Source: Vibrio maritimus (GTDB lineage: Bacteria; Pseudomonadota; Gammaproteobacteria; Enterobacterales; Vibrionaceae). From it: a stretch of DNA of 64,000 nt. A program made the position numbers and the translations under genes. The stretch lies in the NCBI GenBank assembly GCA_000755425.1, contig BBMT01000005.1:186001-250000 (forward strand). The letters are read 5' to 3'. Position 1 is the first letter of the stretch. Each line of letters starts with the position of its first letter. The notes beneath the pieces were generated by a model that saw nothing but the letters and a program-made list of their open reading frames with translations, was not told where the DNA came from and did not search any database. Below, in pieces: positions 38,868 to 48,616 of the stretch.

Positions 38868-39503
38868 ATGGTAAAAAGTATTTTTTCGCCGTTGTGGGTG
38901 TTGGCATTGACGGCCGTTGTACTGTTTTCCCACAGCGCACGTAGCGAAGTAAAATTAGAATCAGGTACGATCAAACGTATTTATAGCAGTGCACAACTCG
39001 ACGGAGTGGTTGATTTTCAATTATTTAAGGATGCGTACCTTGCTTATGAGAAAACCACCAACCGCAGTAAGTCGTTGTTGACCATCATCGATTATTCAAA
39101 ACCATCGACGGAAAAACGCTTTTTTGTCATTGATATGGATAAGAAATCGTTAGTGTTTAACACTTATGTCTCTCATGGCGTCAATAGTGGTGAGAAAACA
39201 GCGACTAAGTTTTCTAATATTATTAATTCTCGCAAGACATCCTTAGGCACCTTTTTAACCGACTCGACTTACTACGGCTCGAACGGCTACTCTTTACGCT
39301 TGGATGGATTGACCAAAGGTGTTAATGATAATGCTCGAGAGCGCTACATCGTTGTCCATGGTGCAGATTACGCCAATGAGTCGTTTCTAAAACAAAACGG
39401 CTATCTAGGACGCAGTTGGGGATGCCCAGCATTACCAGAGCATTTGTCTCGACAAATCATCGACACGATTAAAGGCGGAAGCGTTATTTACGCGAGTGCT
39501 TAA
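38868..39503 (+). CDS. Murein L,D-transpeptidase catalytic-domain protein (YkuD_2 type)
   Basis: An intact 211-residue protein with a signal peptide (WVLALTAVVLFSHSARS). The C-terminal half has RYIVVHGADYA and GRSWGCPALP, the His and catalytic Cys of the YkuD_2 family, which uses SxGCP in place of the SHGC of ordinary L,D-transpeptidases. It probably acts on peptidoglycan cross-links or is a related hydrolase in the periplasm. No strong ribosome site precedes the ATG. It stands as a single gene. Confidence 0.82.
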   Translation: MVKSIFSPLWVLALTAVVLFSHSARSEVKLESGTIKRIYSSAQLDGVVDFQLFKDAYLAYEKTTNRSKSLLTIIDYSKPSTEKRFFVIDMDKKSLVFNTYVSHGVNSGEKTATKFSNIINSRKTSLGTFLTDSTYYGSNGYSLRLDGLTKGVNDNARERYIVVHGADYANESFLKQNGYLGRSWGCPALPEHLSRQIIDTIKGGSVIYASA

Positions 39504-39550
39504 TAGGATAAATAGATTAGGTTGAATGGCTTAATTTATTGATTAATAAC

Positions 39551-39582
39551 AAAAATGCTCACATGTTTTGTGAGCCTTTTTT
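39551..39582. terminator. Bidirectional terminator before the rhlE stop
   Basis: GCTCACA / TGTGAGC stem with a 5-nt loop, A run on one side and T run on the other. Confidence 0.8.
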
Positions 39583-39594
39583 GTATTTGGCGAA

Positions 39595-41008
39595 TTAACT
39601 TGGTTTCGCTTTATTAGGGCGAGAGCGATTTGGTCTTGGTTTGCGAGACTTATTCGCTGCTTGTTCACCACCACTATTTGGTTTGCGCTTGAAATTGAAC
39701 TTTCTCGGCTTGCGCGGCTTGTCTGAACCTTTGTTTTCCTTTGAAGCTGCACCGTTGTTCTGCTTTTGCTGACTCTGTTTTTGCTGCCCCTGTGCTTGCT
39801 GCGGCTTTGGTTTTTTCGGCTTCTTAGGCTTTTTCGCTTTGATTGGGCGAGTATCGAGTTTTGATTCCGGCAGTTCATGAACGGGTTTGAAGCCTCAAGC
39901 TCATGTCTTGGCAGCAACTTACCAATCAAGCGCTCGATAGAAAACAGCTCTTTTGCTTCGTCAGCACAAACCAGTGAGTAAGCATTACCTGTTTCACCCG
40001 CGCGACCCGTACGGCCGATACGGTGCACGTAGTCTTCAGATACGTTTGGCAAGTCGAAGTTGACCACCTGCGGCAACTGAGGGATGTCCAAACCGCGGGC
40101 GGCGATATCGGTGGCGACCAATACGCGAACTTCACCACTTTTAAAGTTAGCCAGCGCGGTCGTGCGAGCACTTTGCTCTTGTTACCGTGTATCGCCAACG
40201 CCGTAATGTTTTGGCCTTCTAAATAACGTGCAAGACGGTTAGCACCATGCTTAGTTCGGCTAAATACCAGCACCTGCTTCCAGTTACCATCATGGATAAG
40301 CTTGGCGAGCATCGCCGGCTTTTGCTTTTTATCCGCAAGGTAAATACTTTGTTCCACCAAGGCAGTGGTTGAGTTTGGTGGCGTGACTGATACTTCTACC
40401 GGATCGTTGACTAGGCCTTTGGCTAGGTCACGGATCTCATTTGAGAAAGTGGCTGAAAAGAGTAGGTTCTGACGCTTTTCAGGTAGTAGGTCTAGAATCT
40501 TTTTGATGTCACGATAAAAGCCCATGTCCAACATTCTATCGGCTTCATCGAGTACCAGTACTTCCAGTTGAGAAAACTTGATGGCGTTTTGCTGATACAA
40601 ATCCAACAGGCGACCTGGTGTCGCTACCATGACATCGCAACCTTTGCGGAGCTTCATCATCTGTGGGTTAATTTTTACGCCACCGTATACACACTGAGAA
40701 GTCAGTGGTAGATGAACGCTGTATTTGAACACGCTCTCGTGAACCTGGGCGGCTAGCTCGCGGGTTGGCGTTAAAATCAGGGCACGAATGTGGTTGCTCT
40801 TGACGCGAGTACCGTTATCGAGGTTTTGAATCAGTGGTAGAGCAAAGCCTGCGGTTTTGCCTGTGCCCGTTTGAGCGGCTGCCATAACATCTCTGCCTTC
40901 AATAACGGCAGGAATAGCTTGCTCTTGAATGGGCGATGCTTTCTCGTAACCTAATTCTTTAATCGCGCGCAGAATAGGTTGGGAAAGACCTAAAGAATCA
41001 AAACTCAT
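39595..41008 (-). CDS. rhlE: DEAD-box RNA helicase RhlE (two frameshifts)
   Basis: About 471 residues, starting [21 protein letters not shown] as E. coli RhlE does. Walker [40 protein letters not shown], then [15 protein letters not shown] and [11 protein letters not shown]. Breaks near 40181 and 39893 each need one G, giving [17 protein letters not shown] and [14 protein letters not shown]. After repair the tail is rich in Lys, Pro, Gln and Arg and ends [11 protein letters not shown] at 39595, instead of the Ser/Arg string read without repair. It acts in RNA remodelling and ribosome assembly. Confidence 0.88.
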
Positions 41009-41276
41009 AGTGATACTCAGTTTAAGAAAAGAGGGGGCAGAATGCCGTGACGTGCCGTAAACCCAAGGATAGGGCAAGGCGCGCTATTCTGCGTGGTTTT
41101 GTGATGAAGTTCAATACAATTTTGGTTGCATTATTTCAGCGATTTAGGCCTAAAGCAGTATTGAATTTACCTGCTAAGGTGTTTATATTGTCGCCGCCTT
41201 AGACAGGCACACCCTAAAATGCACACTCGCCATCCCGCCTCCATTGGTGCATTTATATTGGTGTTAGAACTTTCCC

Positions 41277-42659
41277 ATGCAAACGACAATGCGTCCTTTA
41301 AATCGCTTTACCCGAGAATCGGGTGCGCTTATGAACCTGTCGGTTCCTATTATTCTTACTCAGCTTGCCACTCAGGCAATGGGTTTTGTTGATACCACTA
41401 TGGCTGGTCAAGTCAGTGCTGCAGATCTTGCCGCGATTGCGCTGGGAGCAAGCCTGTGGATTCCGGTACTGCTTCTGCTACGCGGCGTTATAATGGCTTT
41501 AACGCCAGTGGTGGCGTTCCATCGTGGTGCCCGTGATTTCGATAGCATCTCTATCGAGTTCTTCCAAATGGTATGGCTAGCGCTGACTTCAAGCGCTCTG
41601 TTGATTGCCTATTTGGTCAGTGCAAAACCCATTCTTGAATGGATAGGTGTGGCGTCTGAGATAATCCCTATTGCCAGTGATTATGCTTACGCATTAGCGT
41701 TTGGTGTGCCGGGAATTGCTCTGTTTTATACCCTAAACGGCTTTTGTGAAGGTATGAACAACACCAAGGCTCCGATGATCATCTCGGTGATTGGCCTTTT
41801 GGTGAACATCCCAGTTAACTATGTGCTTATTTACGGTAAGTTTGGCTTTCCGGAGATGGGTGCCGTGGGCTGTGGCTGGGCGACGAGTCTGGTGTATTGG
41901 TTGATGTCAGCGTTGCTGTACTCATACATTCGCGGTCATCACCATTTCAAAACCATCATTCGCTTTAGCGATGCGAAACCTAGGCTTGCTGAAATCTTTA
42001 ACCTATTAAAGCTAGGTTTGCCGATTGGAATGAACATTGCGGTGTGCGGCAGCATCTTCGCCGTGATTGCACTTTTGATTGGTCGTATTGGTGCCGAAAA
42101 CGTTGCAGCAGCACAAATTGCGCTCAACATTTCGAGTATGACCTATGTAATTCCAATGAGTATCTCTTTTGGTATTACTATTCGTGTGGGTCACGCTTTA
42201 GGCGCAAAAGATGATGTTGGCGCAGTGGAGCGAAGCAAAATCGGTATTGTGGTCGCGGCGATGTTGTCACTGTGCTCGGTGGCGATGTTCTTGCTGTTCC
42301 CGGATTGGATTATTCGTCTCTATACCACCGACCCTGCAGTGAGCGCGACGGCGGCGACCTTGCTAGTATTCACTGCTATGTATCAATTTAGTGATGCGCT
42401 GCAGACCTCTGCAAATGGTGCATTGCGTGGTTATAAAGATACTAAGGTTCCGATGATTTTGGCGATTGCCTCTTATTGGGGTTTAGCTCTGCCGCTCGGT
42501 GTGGTGCTCGGGCTTACTGATCATATAGTGCCTGCTATGGGCGAAAAAGGCTTTTGGGTGGGCATTTTAAGCGGGTTGACGGTTGCAGCCATATTAATGC
42601 TGCTGCGCTTGCGTTCAGTGATAAAACGTCGTGATGCGCAGTTGGCAAACGGTGCTTAG
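41277..42659 (+). CDS. MATE family efflux transporter, NorM type
   Basis: An intact 460-residue protein with 12 hydrophobic segments. VDTTMAGQVSAADLAAIALGASLWIP and NIPVNYVLIYGKFG are the NorM signatures; a second half repeats the pattern (NGALRGYKDTKVPMI). It exports cationic drugs and dyes using Na+ or H+. It differs from the well-known NorM of V. parahaemolyticus at the N-terminus, so it is a paralogue and I give no symbol. The upstream 268 bp hold no gene. Confidence 0.9.
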   Translation: MQTTMRPLNRFTRESGALMNLSVPIILTQLATQAMGFVDTTMAGQVSAADLAAIALGASLWIPVLLLLRGVIMALTPVVAFHRGARDFDSISIEFFQMVWLALTSSALLIAYLVSAKPILEWIGVASEIIPIASDYAYALAFGVPGIALFYTLNGFCEGMNNTKAPMIISVIGLLVNIPVNYVLIYGKFGFPEMGAVGCGWATSLVYWLMSALLYSYIRGHHHFKTIIRFSDAKPRLAEIFNLLKLGLPIGMNIAVCGSIFAVIALLIGRIGAENVAAAQIALNISSMTYVIPMSISFGITIRVGHALGAKDDVGAVERSKIGIVVAAMLSLCSVAMFLLFPDWIIRLYTTDPAVSATAATLLVFTAMYQFSDALQTSANGALRGYKDTKVPMILAIASYWGLALPLGVVLGLTDHIVPAMGEKGFWVGILSGLTVAAILMLLRLRSVIKRRDAQLANGA

Positions 42660-42674
42660 ACCATTTTTGGATTG

Positions 42675-42714
42675 AAAACGGGCGCGATAAAGTGATTTAT
42701 CGCGCCCGTTTTGT
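42675..42714 (+). terminator. Terminator of the MATE gene
   Basis: A 17-bp stem (AAAACGGGCGCGATAAA and complement) with a GTGA loop; T residues follow. Confidence 0.9.
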
Positions 42715-42785
42715 TTGGGAACCGTTTCGATTAGTGAATGCTTTGAGTTTACAATTAGTTAAAATCCATACAAAAAGAAGGGCAA

Positions 42786-42804
42786 TAGTTATAATCTATA
42801 ACTA
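42786..42804. promoter_or_regulatory. Palindrome TAGTTATA-ATC-TATAACTA upstream of the TRAP operon
   Basis: A perfect 8-bp inverted repeat with a 3-bp centre about 60 bp before the DctP start, followed by a TTGACA at 42821. The size suits a GntR- or Fur-superfamily operator. No regulator gene is adjacent. Confidence 0.5.
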
Positions 42805-42862
42805 CATGGTTTACTTATAATTGACAATTTCAATTATAGTAACTGCCTACACAAATAATAAT

Positions 42863-43891
42863 ATGGATATATACGCAGTGAATACAGTCTCAAAATGGAT
42901 GATCGGCGGCCTAAGTGCGAGTCTTCTTTCGGTCTCAGTGGCTCAAGCAGCAGAGTGGCGCTTCAATAACTTCCTTCCTGAAACCCGTCCTGAAACTAAG
43001 CAGTTGGAACAATTTGCTGCTGACGTTAAAGCAAAAACAGATGGTGAAATCGACATCAAGGTGTTTAGTGGTAGCTCTTTAGGCTTGAAAAACACGGATG
43101 TTCTTAGATTTTTACCTCGCGGCGCAGTAGATATGAGTCTTGCTTGGGCAAATTACCTTGGCCGAGATGCAGAGAGTCTTAGCACGGTAATGGTGCAAGG
43201 TACCATTGGCTCGGTTGATGAGTTGGATGCAGCTTTGCCCGTCGTTAAAGACATCTATGCAGAAGAATTTTCGGATTGGGACGTGGCAACAATAGGCTAT
43301 GTGGCACTGCCAATGCTTGAAGCATCGATTTTCTGTCGTGAAGAGCCGGTTAACTCTTTGGATGACCTTCGTGGTAAGAAGCTTCGCGTTTGGGCAAAAG
43401 ATCAGGTTGATACCTTCAGACGATTGGGGATCTCAGCACAAATCATTCCGCAAGAAGAAATGTATGTGGCGATGAAAACTGGTGTTGTAGATTGTGCTGT
43501 TTACCCTGCGCTATATGCTCATACCGTCTCATTGCAAGAGGTCACTGAGTACGCGGCGTACCTTTACCCAATGGCGTCTGGTCCTTATATCCTAGGAATG
43601 TCGCAAAGAAAATGGCAATCATTGCCTGAAAAACATCAACAGGCTTTGTCAGAAGCGGGTGACGCTATTTGGGAGCGCACGAACTCTTATGAAGATGACC
43701 ACAATAAAGAGCTAGCAGCTCGAGCGAAGCTTCAAGAAGGCGGCGTACAGTGGCTTGATGATTTTTCTGAGAAAGACCGAGAGGAGTTCACCGCTGCTAT
43801 TACAGAAGTTTGGGGTGAACTTGCCGAAGAAGCTGGTGGTAAAGCGCCAGAATATCGTGAGCGCGTATTGGCCGCACTAGGGCGTAAATAA
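42863..43891 (+). CDS. TRAP transporter substrate-binding protein, DctP type
   Basis: An intact 342-residue protein with a signal peptide (KWMIGGLSASLLSVSVAQA). EWRFNNFLPETRPETKQLEQFAADV and KLRVWAKDQVDTFRRLGISAQIIPQEEMYVAMKTGVVD are typical DctP segments; the Arg in KLRVW normally binds a carboxylate of the ligand. It captures organic acids in the periplasm for the DctQM permease. The start could also be GTG at 42878. First gene of a five-gene operon. The ligand could be a sulphonate, keto-acid or acidic amino acid; sequence does not tell. Confidence 0.88.
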   Translation: MDIYAVNTVSKWMIGGLSASLLSVSVAQAAEWRFNNFLPETRPETKQLEQFAADVKAKTDGEIDIKVFSGSSLGLKNTDVLRFLPRGAVDMSLAWANYLGRDAESLSTVMVQGTIGSVDELDAALPVVKDIYAEEFSDWDVATIGYVALPMLEASIFCREEPVNSLDDLRGKKLRVWAKDQVDTFRRLGISAQIIPQEEMYVAMKTGVVDCAVYPALYAHTVSLQEVTEYAAYLYPMASGPYILGMSQRKWQSLPEKHQQALSEAGDAIWERTNSYEDDHNKELAARAKLQEGGVQWLDDFSEKDREEFTAAITEVWGELAEEAGGKAPEYRERVLAALGRK

Positions 43892-43898
43892 CTCGAAC

Positions 43899-44405
43899 AT
43901 GAACGCTATAAAACATGCTATTCAAAAAGGGCTGCATGGTTCAGCCCTTTTTCTTGCTGTGCTCTCCGCATTATCTCTTGCTGCCATCTTGCTGGTTATC
44001 GTCACTAGCGTGGTACTTCGTAAGTTTTTTGATGCCCCACTGTTTTTTGCCGAGGAACTGGTCGGGCTGTTGATGAGTGCGAGTTTATTCTTAGCTTTGC
44101 CAATGGCGACCCTAAAAGGGCAGCACATTCGTGTTTCTTTGCTTTTAGATACTCTCAAATCTCGCTCTCCTGTGTTGAGAAACGCTCTCTTTACCGCGGG
44201 TTTATTGGTTGGTATTGGGTTCACTGGTTGGATATTTTTGGAATCTCTTCCTTGGATGGAATTTGCGATTAGGCGAGAGTTAAAATCAGAAACGGCTCGT
44301 ATTCTTCTTTACCCACTTATGTCAGTGGTACCTATATCAATGATCTTCTGTCTGGTGATCTATGCAGCAAAGGTTTTTGGTTTCATTCACTCTGAGGAAC
44401 GTTAG
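43899..44405 (+). CDS. TRAP transporter small permease, DctQ type
   Basis: An intact 168-residue protein with four hydrophobic segments. TSVVLRKFFDAPLFFAEELVGLLMSASLFLALPMA is the family core. It starts 7 bp after dctP and its stop abuts the dctM ATG. It forms the membrane unit with DctM. Confidence 0.85.
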   Translation: MNAIKHAIQKGLHGSALFLAVLSALSLAAILLVIVTSVVLRKFFDAPLFFAEELVGLLMSASLFLALPMATLKGQHIRVSLLLDTLKSRSPVLRNALFTAGLLVGIGFTGWIFLESLPWMEFAIRRELKSETARILLYPLMSVVPISMIFCLVIYAAKVFGFIHSEER

Positions 44406-45694
44406 ATGTTTTGGACGACCCTCGTCTCAGTGCTAGTAGCGACAGCGAGTAGTGGCATTGCTCTCGGTGCTGCTCTAGGCTTTACTGGACTGATTATTCT
44501 CCATTTTTTCAACTATGGCTCAGCCTACCTCGCAGTAGATACGGTTTGGGACATATTTAACTCGTTCACTTTAAGCGCCGTCCCTATGTTCATTTTGCTC
44601 GGTGAAATTTTACTGAGAAGCGGTTTAAGTGAAAAAGCATACGCGGCGTTTACACCCATTTTCGCAAAGATCCCAGGAGGCTTGCTCCATTCCAATGTTG
44701 CGGTCTGTACGCTTTTTGGGGCAGTGAGCGGCTCAAGTTTGTCCACGGCGGCAGCGGTTGGGTCGGTCGCTTACCCTGAACTGGGTAAACGTGGCTACAA
44801 CAAAGAAGCGGTTGTTGGCAGTTTGGCGGGTGCTGGTACTCTTGGCTTGCTCATTCCTCCGAGTTTATCTCTATTGATTTTTGGTGCGTTGACCGAAACA
44901 TCAATAGGGCGTTTATTTGCAGCAGGCATTGTTCCTGGGGTGATGGTTAGTCTGCTGTTCATGGTCTACATTTTTCTGCGCAGCGTTAAAGATCCGAGCA
45001 TTGCGCCAAAGGACAACGGCACCTACACGCTGGGTTTTGTCCTCATGGGATTACTGAGAATCTGGCCAATAATGATGCTCATCTTAGCGATTATGGGCAG
45101 CATTATGTTTGGTATCGCGACACCTACAGAAGCCGCGGGAGTTGGCGTTGCTGTAGCGATTGTTATTTCCTTTATCTGGGGAGATTTGACCTACAAAGGG
45201 CTATTAGAATCGGTTTATCGCAGCGCATTAATGTTTGCGTCAATCGGCTTCATTGTTTTAGGAGCGGCCATTCTTTCCCAGTCAGTCAGTATATTGGGTG
45301 TCCCACAAGCCATTTTAGAAACGGCGATTGATAGCGGGCTAGGGAAGTACGGTGTATTTCTGCTGATCGTTCTTATCTACATTATTTTTGGATGTATATT
45401 CGATGGTTTGTCATTAATGATAATGACGTTGCCCATTGTATTTCCGCTTCTTACTGGCTTGGGCTTTGACCCGATTTGGGTGGGGGTTATGATCACTATT
45501 CTGATTGAAATCGGTCAAGTTACCCCGCCGGTCGGACTGAATCTGTCGGTCTTGACGGCGATTACTAATGGCGAGATTAGCTCGGTCGAACGGCTATCGC
45601 GACGATTCCTTATTGGGCTATTTTGATTTTAGCGATAGGAATTATAACCTTGGTTCCAAGTGTCGTACTCATCGTGCCTAACGCGATTTTTTAA
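44406..45694 (+). CDS. TRAP transporter large permease, DctM type (frameshifted at the 3' end)
   Basis: About 429 residues with around 12 hydrophobic segments. AAVGSVAYPELGKRGYNKEAVVGSLAGAGTLGLLIPPS and FGIATPTEAAGVGV are hallmark DctM motifs. The break near 45603 is repaired by one A, giving VERLSRTIPYWAILILAIGIITLVPSVVL and the missing last helix; the stop then is at 45692. It carries out Na+-coupled solute uptake. Confidence 0.87.
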
Positions 45695-45704
45695 GGTAAT
45701 TATA

Positions 45705-46109
45705 ATGACGATTAAAGTAAAACCCGCGAGCTATGGTCCACTGCTAGTAAGCACCAATGATAGTGGTGCGCTAGTATATGGCTTTGAGCTAGAGACACTA
45801 TCACCCACTCCATCGTTAGAGAGCCCAGCAGAGACATTACTGTACTCAATTGGCTCATGCATGGTTCTATCTCTTCAGATGGTAGCAAAGCGCAAAAAGA
45901 TTGATATCGAACCATTTTATGTTGAGGTCATTGGTCATAAAGGCACAGAGTTACCCGCTCACTTCGCTCGATATGAGATCGCATTGAGTCAAGGGATCCA
46001 TTCGGATGAAACTATCGCGCTGAAGCTGCTGAGAGATGCAAAGAAAATTTGCACGATCAGTAATAGCCTATCGGGCTCGTTTGAACTAACGCTAAAAGAG
46101 GAGCAGTAA
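45705..46109 (+). CDS. OsmC family protein
   Basis: An intact 134-residue protein. The paired redox Cys are in SIGSCMVLSLQ and KKICTISNSL, as in OsmC/Ohr peroxide-reducing proteins. The ATG at 45705 has TAAGG before it and lies 10 bp after the repaired dctM stop. Its place behind a TRAP transporter is unusual; it may protect against a reactive product of the imported substrate, which is inference. Confidence 0.85.
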   Translation: MTIKVKPASYGPLLVSTNDSGALVYGFELETLSPTPSLESPAETLLYSIGSCMVLSLQMVAKRKKIDIEPFYVEVIGHKGTELPAHFARYEIALSQGIHSDETIALKLLRDAKKICTISNSLSGSFELTLKEEQ

Positions 46110-46112
46110 CCC

Positions 46113-46440
46113 ATGGCTCTAGAAACTTACCTGGTTCAGGTCGCCTTCACTGCTGAGGCCATTGCAGGACTGGTGAACAACCCAGAAAACCGATTGAGTA
46201 CCATGATTCCCATTGTGGAGAAAATGGGTGGCAGGTTTATTGGCAGTTGGATTTCATTTGGTGAGCATGACTCAATCGCGGTGATCGAGATGCCGGATCA
46301 TGTTCATATTAAAGCGTTTTCGATGGCGGCGATGGCTGGCGGTGGATTAAGGTATTTCAATATCACCCAATGATGTCATTTGAGAAGGGGTTGAAGCGAT
46401 GAAGCTGGCCAACGATCTTGCGTACAAACCGCCTCAATAA
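46113..46440 (+). CDS. GYD domain protein (two frameshifts)
   Basis: About 109 residues after repair, the usual GYD-domain size. YLVQVAFTAEAIAGLVNNPENRL, KMGGRFIGSWISFGEHDSIAVIEMPD and ALAMAAGG-like text fit the family. Breaks near 46372 (add C) and 46396 (add G) give NITPMMSFEKGLKAMKLANDLAYKPPQ, with a stop at 46438. It starts 3 bp after the OsmC stop. The function of GYD proteins is not established. Confidence 0.75.
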
Positions 46441-46465
46441 CATGTTTTAACGTAAGGGGATATAC

Positions 46466-46502
46466 CAACAGCCACTCGGTTAACAGCGAGTGGCTGTTGT
46501 TT
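46466..46502. terminator. Bidirectional terminator
   Basis: A 13-bp stem (CAACAGCCACTCG and complement) with a 7-8-nt loop between the TRAP operon and the convergent dgcA. Confidence 0.85.
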
Positions 46503-46507
46503 AATGG

Positions 46508-47476
46508 TTACACTATTAGCTGACCCTGTTGATAGCTCAAGCCATTTTCCACATCACTGCCGAGTAGTACCGGTCCGTCTAGGTCAACAACTTCAGCATT
46601 GGTCGCAATGGGCAATGCGGCCTTCATGGCAAGTGACGAGCCAAGCATACAGCCACTCATAATACTGAGTCCCGCTAAACGCGCATCTTTTTCGAGTGCT
46701 AGAGCCTCGGTAAGGCCGCCGGTTTTATCGAGCTTAATATTGATCATCTCGTAGCAATCAACCAAGTCGGAAAGTTGCTCTCGGGTATGACAGCTTTCAT
46801 CAGCACACAAAGGAATAGGGTGATCAATCCCTTTGAGTAGATGGTCTTGGCCACTTGGCACTGGTTGTTCAATCATGGTGATATTGAACGGCTTAAGTGA
46901 AGCAAACAGTGTATTAAGGTCAAGCTGAGCCCAAGCTTCATTTGCATCGACGATGATCTTTGCGTTTGGCGCTACAGCACGGATCGCAGCGATCTTCTCT
47001 ACAACGGCTTGATCGTCAAGTTTTACTTTAAGCAGTGTTGCCCCTTGGCTCACATAGTCCTTCGCCTGCTCAGCCATGTCTGACAGCTCTGCTACCGACA
47101 CCGTCATTGCTGTTTCTATGCTTGGAGCGATACGAAATAGTGGGGAAGGAAAGTGACTGTCGGCAAGTTGAGCCTCGAGAGCCCACAATGCGCAATCCAC
47201 GGCATTACGAGCAGCACCGGCTGGAAAAGATTGCAGGCTAAGTCTTGCTTCATTTGGCGTCATTAAAGTCAACGTTTTAGCAAACTCCGTTATTTGACTG
47301 ATGACAGAATCAACAGACTCACCATACCTGGGATAAGGCGTACATTCCCCTTCTGCTTCAAAGTCTTTATAGCGCACGGTGACACGAACTAGCTCTGCAT
47401 GTGTTCTCGTACCGCGAGAGATGCTAAACGGTTTTGTCAGTTTAATAGAGTGATGATGAGCGCTAATAGACAGCAT
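46508..47476 (-). CDS. dgcA: N-acetyl-D-glutamate racemase DgcA (enolase-superfamily dipeptide-epimerase type)
   Basis: An intact 322-residue protein of the L-Ala-D/L-Glu epimerase group. The catalytic KxK is in LLKVKLD, metal ligands in VDANEAW, MIEQP and CADES, and the second catalytic Lys in NIKLDKTGG. On its own it would be called a dipeptide epimerase, but its pairing with a DUF1611/DgcN gene points to the D-glutamate pathway, where DgcA converts N-acetyl-D-Glu to N-acetyl-L-Glu. The start is set at 47476 (MLSISAHHHS), 28 bp after the dgcN stop; a longer frame reaches 47542. Confidence 0.8.
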   Translation of the reverse strand: MLSISAHHHSIKLTKPFSISRGTRTHAELVRVTVRYKDFEAEGECTPYPRYGESVDSVISQITEFAKTLTLMTPNEARLSLQSFPAGAARNAVDCALWALEAQLADSHFPSPLFRIAPSIETAMTVSVAELSDMAEQAKDYVSQGATLLKVKLDDQAVVEKIAAIRAVAPNAKIIVDANEAWAQLDLNTLFASLKPFNITMIEQPVPSGQDHLLKGIDHPIPLCADESCHTREQLSDLVDCYEMINIKLDKTGGLTEALALEKDARLAGLSIMSGCMLGSSLAMKAALPIATNAEVVDLDGPVLLGSDVENGLSYQQGQLIV

Positions 47477-47504
47477 GTGATGAGCTTCCTTACTGTGGTC
47501 AGGG

Positions 47505-48508
47505 TTAAAGTGAGCGAACACGATCTGCGATTGCATCGACACCGAATCGAACAGGGTCGGTGACGGGCATGCCGAACTCTTCGCTCCATTTTAGACACAG
47601 CGCTTTCGCTTCTTTGTCAGAAATGTTTGAGGTATTTAGACAAATGCCAACAAACTGCACCGATGGATTGGTGACTCGCGCTGCCATTAAGTTGGCCTCG
47701 ATGGTTTGCTCAATGCTTGGCAGTGCCGCGTGAGGTAAGTGGCGAATGTGCTCGCGTCCGACTTCATGGCACAGTACCAGCGCATCAGGTTGAGCACCAT
47801 GGAGTAAACCTAAGCTTACGCCAGCGAAAGAAGGATTAAACAGCGAACCTTGGCCTTCAATAATGTCCCACTCGTGTTCAGTAAAGCTTGGGCTAAGCAT
47901 TTCAACTGCGCCAGAAATAAAGTCTGCGACCACAGCATCGACCGAAATGCCGTGACCTTCAATCAGAATGCCGGTTTGACCTGTGGCTTTAAAGCGAGCT
48001 TGGCAGCTTGATCGACAAGGGCTTTTTCAATTGCGAGAGCGGAGAACATTTTGCCAACCGAACAATCCGTGCCAACGGTCAAGAGACGTTTTCCTTGGCG
48101 CTTTTTGCCAGTGCCAACATCGAGCTGAGCATCGTAATGCCTAACATCAAACAGTTGTATGGTGTTTTGGGCAGCAAGTGAAGCGAGCTCGGGAATATCA
48201 CCAAGTCGTTGATGCATGCCAGAGGCAATATCAAACCCAAGCTGCGCCGCTTGTACAAGCGTTTCGACCCAACTTGGTGGGATAACACCACCGGCATTCG
48301 CCGTGCCAATAACCAGTGTTTTAGCACCCATCGCTTTGGCATCTGCTAATGACAACGGCTCGAGTCCGAGCGATACGGTTTGCTCAGTCAGTCGCAACTC
48401 ACCTAAACAGGCGTCTGGTCGCCATTTGACGATGCCGCGTGCGGTTTTTGCTGCTAGAGGGTCGGTCACGTCCCCAAGGAAAAGTAGATAAGGCTGAGCA
48501 ATGTTCAT
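47505..48508 (-). CDS. dgcN: DUF1611-family N-acetyltransferase DgcN (frameshifted)
   Basis: About 334 residues. The N-terminal part has a Rossmann-like start (PYLLFLGDV) and KTLVIGTANAGG; the P-loop-like LTVGTDCSVGKM is the family mark; the C-terminal part has LIEGHGISVDAVVADFISG and EWDIIEGQGSLFNPSFAGVSLGLLHG. The break near 48005 is repaired by one A, giving AAKARFKATGQTGILIEG. DgcN acetylates D-glutamate as the first step of the DgcN-DgcA pathway described in marine bacteria. The gene precedes dgcA and follows dgcR on the same strand. Confidence 0.78.
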
Positions 48509-48589
48509 ATCGTCCCTCATGAATCTTGTTAAATGATGGGTAAATCTTAGGTATCAAGATAACGAGGACGAGGAGCACAATCGAATACT

Positions 48590-48615
48590 CTAATGTGTGC
48601 ACCCTATAACATTAG
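48590..48615. promoter_or_regulatory. Inverted repeat in the dgcR-dgcN gap
   Basis: CTAATGT and ACATTAG with a 12-bp spacer, about 80-105 bp before the dgcN start and directly past the dgcR stop. A LysR-type box (T-N11-A geometry) is plausible. Confidence 0.4.
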
Positions 48616-48616
48616 G

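Noticed and set aside
39543..39890. A Ser/Arg/Lys-rich basic protein tail
   Set aside because: It is the wrong-frame reading of the RhlE C-terminus; restoring one G gives a normal Lys/Pro/Gln-rich tail.
41009..41276. Riboswitch or small RNA upstream of the second MATE gene
   Set aside because: No recognisable conserved core or strong hairpin was seen.
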